Below, in pieces: positions 34,901-43,900 of a stretch of 64,000 bases of DNA. Source of the stretch: Legionella steelei. GTDB lineage: Bacteria; Pseudomonadota; Gammaproteobacteria; Legionellales; Legionellaceae. Location of the stretch: the NCBI RefSeq assembly GCF_001468005.1, contig NZ_LNYY01000019.1:839688-903687 (forward strand), in the 5' to 3' direction. The translations under genes and the position numbers were made by a program. The notes beneath the pieces were generated by a model. That model saw only the letters and a list, made by a program, of their open reading frames with translations. It was not told the origin of the DNA and did not search any database. Position 1 is the first letter of the stretch. Each line of letters begins with the position of its first letter.

Positions 34901-37900
34901 TGGGGGCAGTGAAAACACATATTGGCCATTTGGAATCTGCAGCTGGAATCGCGGGCATTATAAAAACTTTATTAGCCATGCATCACGAAATGATACCGGC
35001 TAATTTACATTTAAATGAATTAAATCCTTATATTGAGATTGAGAACAGCCCATTTTATGTTGTTGATAAACCCAGGCAATGGCTCAAAGCTCCAGGTAAG
35101 CAGAGAAGAGCGGGGATAAGTTCTTTTGGTTTCGGTGGTGCAAACGCGCACATTATCCTCGAGGAACGCCCTGAACACCCACCCGTTCCCTCTCCTGCTC
35201 ACCCCGCTTATCTGATTAGCGTATCGGCAATGACACTATCTGCATTGCAACAACGTCTTGCAGATCTGCTTACGTGGTTGGATAAACAAAAGGATTTACC
35301 AAGCCTGGCAGCGCTCAGTTACACTTTAAATGCAGGAAGACAACATTTTAGTAAACGTTTTTGCGTGATTGTGGCAACAATTGCTGAGTTACAGGAACAA
35401 TTGCAGTCCATTTTATCCAGCAAAGATATTGAGTCTCATTTGCTAAACGACGAATTATCCCCTAATCGTTACCCGGCTAATTTAAATCAACTACGCACTA
35501 ATTATCTGCACGGAAAATCCATTGATTGGCGCACAGTGTATGGGGATTATCAGGAAAAAATATCGCTTCCGACCTATCCTTTCGCCAAAGAGTCCCATTG
35601 GCTGGAAATCAAAAACCATGAGCAGCAAAGTGCGCATACATTGATTGATGAGAATATTTCTACATTCTCTACGTCTGCTTTTAGTAAACGCTTTTCTGGA
35701 AATGAATTCTATTTACGGGATCATCAAATCAACAAGGAGCGCGTCTTACCCGGGGCGGTGTGTTTGGAAATGGCCCGCGTTGCTGCCAATATGGCATCAA
35801 GTCACCAACAAGTGACCACTCTAAGCCAGATCACCTGGAACAGACCAATAAAAAATCAAGATCTGTCCACCCCGCTACATATCCTTTTATTTCCTGAAAG
35901 CGATTGTGTCTCCTTTTCAATAACAGACCAAGAAGAGGCGGTTTCTTATGTGCATGGCATGCTGCATTATATGGATAATTCTGCCTATGCCCCACTCCCC
36001 CGATTAAACCTACACGAATTAAAAACAACATTGCCCTATACCCAAGAGCCCAATGTCATTTACAACCATTTTAATCATGTAGGCATAAGTTATGGGCCCA
36101 GTTTTCAACTCATTCAAAGCATACACTTCGATGAGCATAATCTTTTAGCAGAGGTTGCCCTGCCTGTAGATCTACCTACCTCTGCTCATGAGTTTGTATT
36201 ACATCCGTGTTTATTCGATGGCATTTTACAGACAACCCAGGTTTTACTGAAAAATCGTGAAGTGCTGTATCTACCTTTTTCTATCGAGCAAGTCGATATT
36301 TATAAAGCATTAACAAATACCTGTTATGTCCATGCGCAGCTGACTGCCAACGAAGACACCCTACATATGCCCGTATTTAATCTGCACGTTACTGATACGG
36401 AAGGAACGCTCTTATTAGTCATTACAGGATTTACCTTATGCGCAGTGCATGAGCCGGTACGCCCTGAAGCACATGTTGTTTATTACACTCCTCAATGGAT
36501 GATGCAAACAGCACGTACAACAAGCAGAACACATCCAGACTCCATTCTGATTCTAGGAAGCAATGAACGGTCAATACAGGCAATAAAAAAACAGTTCCCA
36601 GAGCGCACCGTTTCATCTCAACTTCTACACACATCCTCGCTTACCGATATACCTATCAACACACTCAGCGAGTGTATTATTATTGCGCTGGAAGAGTTAG
36701 ATGATGAGCGGCGGACAACAACAGAAATTCAAAAAAACCTCGAACAGACTTATTATCTGGTGCACACCATAGTAGCCCAAATCAGTAAATTAAGCCTCAA
36801 ACAGCCAATACAATTAATTATTACCAGTAAAAAACGCTCCATTTTTTCGCGCGCATTGGATGGTTTTGCAAAATGCGTGCACCAAGAGCAATCGAAAATT
36901 TCCTGTCGCTTTATAGAATTAGATGATTTAAGCCAACTGACACATGAATTAACGCAAAATGAAATTTATGTACGCTATGAAGGGAAGCAGCGCTATATCA
37001 AACACTATACGCCGCTACCGCCACTCGATGTAACAACTCCAATCCTCAAAAAATCCGGTGTTTATTTAATTACTGGCGGCATGGGTGGACTGGGATATTT
37101 GTTTGCAACCTATTTGGCAAAACATTATCAAGCCCAAATAGTATTAACAGGTCGTACAACACTGTCTGCGCTGCAGCAAAAAAAAATCGCCACACTGGAG
37201 CAACACGGCGCCTCAGTCGTTTATATCTCTGCCGATGTATCGTCCTTGCCCCAAGTGCAAACACTAATTCAAAAAACTAAAGAGCATTTTGGTGTACTCA
37301 ATGGCATTATTCATGCTGCAGGAGTGACTCACGACGGCTTGATTGTCAATAAAACAATCCCCGAAATAGAGGATGTTATAGCACCAAAAATTTATGGTGC
37401 CAGTAATTTACATACAGCAACGTGTCAAGAACCTTTAGATTTTTTCATTCTCTTTTCCTCGGTTGCCGCAGTGTTTGGCAACCTTGGGCAAAGTGACTAT
37501 GCCTACGCGAATTGTTTTCTGGATGAATTTGCCTACGAACGGGAGCAACAAAGAGCACGCGGGAATTGCCACGGACAGACACTATCAATGAACTGGCCGC
37601 TTTGGGAAGAAGGGGGATTGCATATCGCTCCTGAATATCAGCAAGAGCTAGAGCAAACCTTAGGCATCTTAAGTTTAGCTACTGAGCAAGGATTGAACGC
37701 ATTCTTGCAAGCATTACAGCATAAAGTTGCGCAGTGCATTGTTCTCCCAGGCTATCAGCAAAAGCTCAGGCATGCATTACAAAAAAATTCGCTGCGGCAA
37801 CAACCAGTGACCGCCCATGTATCCAATCCCAATGTAGGTGAATTCGCCGAAGACTTTTTGAAAAAGATACTCGCTGAGACATTGAAGTGCTCGCCAGAGC

Positions 37901-40900
37901 GAATTGAGCGGAACCTGCCTTTCGAAAATTATGGCATTGACTCGTTGATGATCATTCAACTCAATCAACGCTTGGCCAAAGAGTTCACCGCATTACCCAA
38001 AACCATATTTTTTGAATGCCACAACTTGGCGGATTTAACCGAATATTTCATAGCGCATTACAGCAATGAATTGAGTCTGCACCTACCGCATGCGGAATTG
38101 TCGTCCCTACATAAGCAAGACTCCATCCTGAGTCATACACCAGTGCTAACTCAAGAAGGGATTGCCGCCTACGCGGGAATGACAAAATTCCTTACCGCGC
38201 CCAGAAACATAATAGCAGCCCCCAGACGTCTTGGTTTCACCAAAAACACCTCGAAATCATCTGATATCGCCATTATTGGCCTCAGTGGACGCTATCCTGA
38301 AGCGAGGAATATAACAGAGTTTTGGCACAATCTGTGTGCAGGCAAAGACTGTATTACAGAAATCCCCAAGGAACGCTGGACCTTGATAGATTATTTTGAT
38401 ACCAATCAAGAGCGTCAAGGCACAATGTACAGTAAATGGGGCGGTTTTTTAAAAGACGTAGATCACTTTGATCCTCTGTTTTTTAATATTTCGCCGCGTG
38501 AAGCGACATTAATGGATCCACAAGAACGATTATTTTTAGAAACTGCTTGGCACACCATAGAAGATGCCGGATATGCCCGTGAAACATTAGCCGGCAGCAA
38601 AATTGGGGTTTATGTAGGCGTTATGTATGGCCAGTACCAGCTGTTTGCTCATGAAGCAGCACAACCCAATAAGTTTGTCCCCACGAACTCGGTGTTTGCA
38701 TCAATTGCCAATAGGGTTTCCTATTTTTTTGATTTTCGTGGTCCAAGTATCGCGCTGGATACCATGTGTTCCTCTTCACTCACAGCAATTCATTTAGCCT
38801 GTCAAAGCATCCATGAGGGCGAATGTGACATGGCGCTTGCGGGTGGCGTCAATCTGTCACTGCACCCCAATAAATACCTCTTGCTCAGCCACGGAAAGTT
38901 TTTAGCAAGTGATGGGCATTGCCGCAGTTTTGGTGATGGCGGCGATGGCTATGTACCTGGCGAAGCCGTCGGTGCCGTATTGCTCAAACCCTTAGATAAA
39001 GCGCTGGAAGATGGCGACCTCATTTATGCAGTAATTAAGGGCAGCCATCTCAATCATGGCGGCAAAACAAACGGTTACACTGTACCAAACCCGAATGCAC
39101 AAGCTGAATTACTTGCAGAAACCTACCAAAAAGCTCAGGTTGATCCTGCGCAAGTCAGTTACCTTGAAGCACACGGCACTGGAACGTCACTGGGTGATCC
39201 AATTGAAATGGCCAGCCTAAATAAAGTATTTGCGCAATCCATGCAACAGCACTGTGCTCTTGGCTCCGTAAAATCCAATATTGGCCATTGTGAGTCTGCC
39301 GCAGGAATTGCTGCCGTTACCAAAGTGGTATTGCAATTACAACATCAAACCTTAGTGCCTTCGCTTTTCTCTGAAACCTTAAATACCAACATAGACTGGT
39401 CGCGCACGCCATTTCGTGTGCAGCAAACCGTCAGTGAATGGAAACAACCCCTAGCTAATGTGCCACGAATTGCAGGAATCAGCTCTTTTGGCGCCGGAGG
39501 CTCTAATGCCCATTTGATTTTATCTGCGGCACCGGAAGTATTGTCCTCTTCGACACAGAACAAGTCACATTATTTGTTCACCGTATCTGCCAAAACCGAA
39601 CTCGCCTTAAATCAACGCTTGGACGATTTACTGATTTGGCTGGAAAATAATCCCTCGGCGCAGCTCGAACAGGTTAGTTACACCTTAAATGCGTGCAGAA
39701 GTCATTTTGAATGCCGTTGTGCCATGGTTGCAAGCTCGCTTGCTGAAGTGGGCGATTTAATACAACAATTTAAAGCGCAGCAACACCCTGCTCACTTGTT
39801 CATGCAGCACAATGCAGACAATAAACCTGAAAACAGCTTGCTCAATACGACGCTTTTACCAATAATGATGCAACAATTGTCCCAACCCACTCACTATAAA
39901 GAAGCTTTGCTGACATTAGCAAAATTTTATGTAGAAGGTCAGACTTTGGATTGGCAGCAAATACATGCCGATGAATCCAGGAAAAAAATATCCTTACCGA
40001 CTTATCCTTTTGCCAAAGAACGTTATTGGTACTCTGATATAGCACAACATAAAAGCCTGGAAGCGCAACAAGGCAATGGGGTATTAACGTCAAACGGACT
40101 TACTGACAAGGTACATTCTTTTCTGGTTCGACAAGTCATTCACATTTTACAAATGACACAACACCGAATTGCGCTAGAAAAAAATCTTGGCGAATATGGG
40201 ATGGATTCGGTCCATTTTATTGAATTAGCCAAAAAGATTACGGAGCAATATGCAATAGAATTTACCCCGGCCCTTTTCTTTACCCACAGTAGCGTCTTAT
40301 CAATCAGTCAATATCTTATCAATCAGTTTCCTGAGGCAGTAGCGCAAGCACACCATGAAATAGCCCAACTGCACGACCATACTCGTCCAGTGCAATCCAG
40401 ACCTGTTGCAACCGATACAGTAGATACAATTGCGATTATCGGGATGCAGGGGCTTTTCCCCCAAGCCGATGATCTTGCCACATTCTGGCAACATATGCTT
40501 GATGGGCATGATTTAGTAACTGAAATCCCTATAGAACGTTGGAATTGGCGTGATCATTTTGGCAATGAAACACATCAAAGTAATTCCAAATGGGGTGCTT
40601 TTATTAATGCCTTCGATCAATTCGACGCAGGCTTCTTTAATATTTCAGCCCGCGAAGCGAATCTTATGGATCCGCAACAACGGCTCTTTTTGGAAATTGC
40701 ATGGAAAGTCATTGAAGATGCCGGCTACGATCCTTTTTCGCTACCCTCACGCAACATTGGGGTTTTTGCAGGAGTTGAGTTTAGCGAATATCAGACCTTA
40801 ATTGCCAAACAACAAAAAGAACATCACGGATTTATTGCGACAGGGAACTCGCATAGCATGATTGCCAATCGCGTTTCCTACTTTTTCAATTTCCAAGGCC

Positions 40901-43900
40901 CGAGTGAAGCCATAGATACCGCTTGCTCAAGCTCCTTGGTGGCGATCCATCGTGCAGTACAGGCTATTCGCCATGGTGAATGTGAGTTGGCAATCGCAGG
41001 TGGCGTAAGCCTTCTATTAAGCCCTGATACGCTGATCGTCACGAGCCAATTGGGTGCCTTATCCGCTGATGGTCGTTGCAAAACGTTTGACAAGACGGCA
41101 AATGGCTACGTTAAAGGAGAAGGCGTGGCTGGCCTTTTATTAAAAGCATTAAAACAAGCGCAAGCAGATGGTGATCATATTTATGGAGTCATTAAAGCCT
41201 CCGCAGTAAATCATGGCGGCAAGGCACAATCGCTAACCGCACCGAATGCAGTCGCACAAAGCGAGCTATTAATTCGAGCTTACACACAAGCTGATTTTAA
41301 TCCTGAAACAGTGACCTACATTGAAACGCATGGTACAGGAACCGCTTTAGGCGATCCCGTTGAAATCGAAGGATTGAAACGTGCATTTTCAACGCTACTT
41401 ACATCAGAAATCACACAAAACTCCATTGCTTTAGGTTCGGTCAAAACCAATATCGGTCATTTAGAACCTGCATCAGGAATTGCGGGAGTCATCAAGTTGA
41501 TTATGGCCATGAGCCATGAAACCATACCCGGTATTTTGCATTTCAATGAATTAAACCCGTACATCAATTTAACCAACACACCTTTTTACATTGCCAAAGA
41601 AACACAACCCTGGCAACGCAATAAAAACGAACGCGGAGAGGATATTCCATTGCGTGCGGGCGTGAGCTCTTTTGGATTTGGTGGCACTAATGCGCATATT
41701 GTTCTAGAGGAAGGTCTCCCCCATCAGACGACCGTGACGAACCAACACACGAAACCCTATTATTTAATTGTACTGTCGGCTAAACACCAAGAAAGTTTGC
41801 AACAAAAAATAGCAGATTTGCAGCAATGGCTTAACTCAAATAAAGAAACAGTCTCCTTAGCTGCACTCAGCTTTACGCTTAATGCCGGTCGTGCGCATTT
41901 TATTTACCGTTGCGCTCTAGTAGTAGACTCTATTGACGCCTTATTGCATGCATTAACCTTGTTAAGTCAACATGAAGTCCCTGAGTATTGCATGTTAAAC
42001 GAAGGCCAAACCTTGACTATCCAAGGCCCCGTATTTGATGAAGTATACCAGGCAGCGATTAACGCATTACAGCAGCCAGAACACCCAGAGCAATATCGCC
42101 ACAAGTTATTTATCCTGGCTGATCTCTATACAAAACATTACTTAATTGATTGGCATGACGTATATGCTGGAGAAAACCTACAACGCATCGCGTCGTTACC
42201 GGCATATCCCTTTAGCAAGCAACGTTATTGGTATGATCTGGAAGCAAACGCCATACCACCCAAAGTTATCATACCAGCGACTAATCCGAGTATCCCAGTA
42301 ACAATGGACCGCTCCAGCCAAGTATTAAGCTATTTACAGCAAGTCTTTGCGGAAAAACTACGGACGACCCCCGAACGTATTCAACTGGATGAAACCTATG
42401 AAGTCTATGGCGTTGACTCATTGATTGGTTTGGAAATTACCAATCGCCTGGAGAAAGATTTCGGCACCCTACCTAAAACCCTACTCTATGAGCGCAATCG
42501 ATTAAATGATTTAGCCAAATATTTTATCAAACATCATCAAGAGAAATTGTCTGTGCTGATGCCTACCATCGATGCTAAGCCGTCAGTTGCACCACTTGAG
42601 ATAGAAGCGGTTAAACCCATAACCACCGCCTATGAACAGATGAGCCATACATCGCGCGACATTGCCATAATTGGCTTAAACGGCACCTTCCCAATGGCCA
42701 ATTCCATGGATGAATTTTGGCATAACTTAAGCTCGGGGCTTGACTGTGTGGGCGAAGTACCGGTCGAGCGCTGGAATTATAAAGACTATCCTGTAGTGCT
42801 CGGCGGCGAGGAACACTATTTCCCCCATGGAGGCTTTATTCCTGATGTCGATAAATTTGATCCGCTGTTTTTTAACATCTCCCCACGCGATGCAGGACTT
42901 ATGGATCCACAGGAGCGTTTATTCATGCAATCCGTATGGTCTACGCTGGAAGATGCGGGTTACACACGAGATAAATTAAAACACAAAGCACAAAACTCAG
43001 TTGGCGTATTTGCTGGTGTCACGTATAACTTTTATCCATTATTTATTGCGGAAGAGTGGCAAAAAGGCAATCGTGTGCCACTGGATATCCAATCGTTCTC
43101 AGTAGCAAACCGCATTTCTTACTTTCTTGATGTACATGGTCCAAGCTTTGTTGTCGATACAGCCTGCTCATCCTCTTTGGCAGCAATCCATTTAGCCTGT
43201 GAGAGCCTGTTACGAGGTGATTGCAAAATGGCAATTGCTGGCGGGGTTAATTTGTCCTTACATCCTAGTAAATATCACTTCCTGGGCAGTTTTAATTTTA
43301 TGTCCGAACAAGGGCGTTGCGCCAGTTTTGCTGAAGGGGGAACTGGTTATGTGCCTGCTGAAGGCGTTGGTTCTGTATTATTGAAGCCTTTGGCTGAGGC
43401 AATAGCCGATAATGATATGATTTATGGGGTAATTAAAGGAAGCAGTATGAATCATGGGGGTAAAACCAGTGGCTATACGGTCCCCAATCCCAATGCGCAA
43501 GCCGCGGTGATTCTCCAAGCCTTAAAGAATGCGAATATGGATGCGCGAACAGTATCGTATATTGAAGCGCATGGCACAGGAACATCTCTAGGCGACCCCA
43601 TAGAAATTCGTGGTTTGCAAGATGCCTTTGAACACTATACGGAAGACAAACAATTTTGTGCAATTGGTTCTGTCAAATCCAATATTGGACATCTGGAGTC
43701 TGCAGCAGGAGTATCGCAATTGGCCAAGGTGCTCTTACAGATGCGCCACCAAAAATTAGTCCCGACATTACATAGCGCCCAATTGAACCCCTTTATTGAT
43801 TTCAAAAACTCACCTTTTTATGTACAACAAGAACTCACTGATTGGCAGCCTGGGTATAATGTACCTCGTCGTGCTGGCGTCAGCTCTTTTGGTGCGGGTG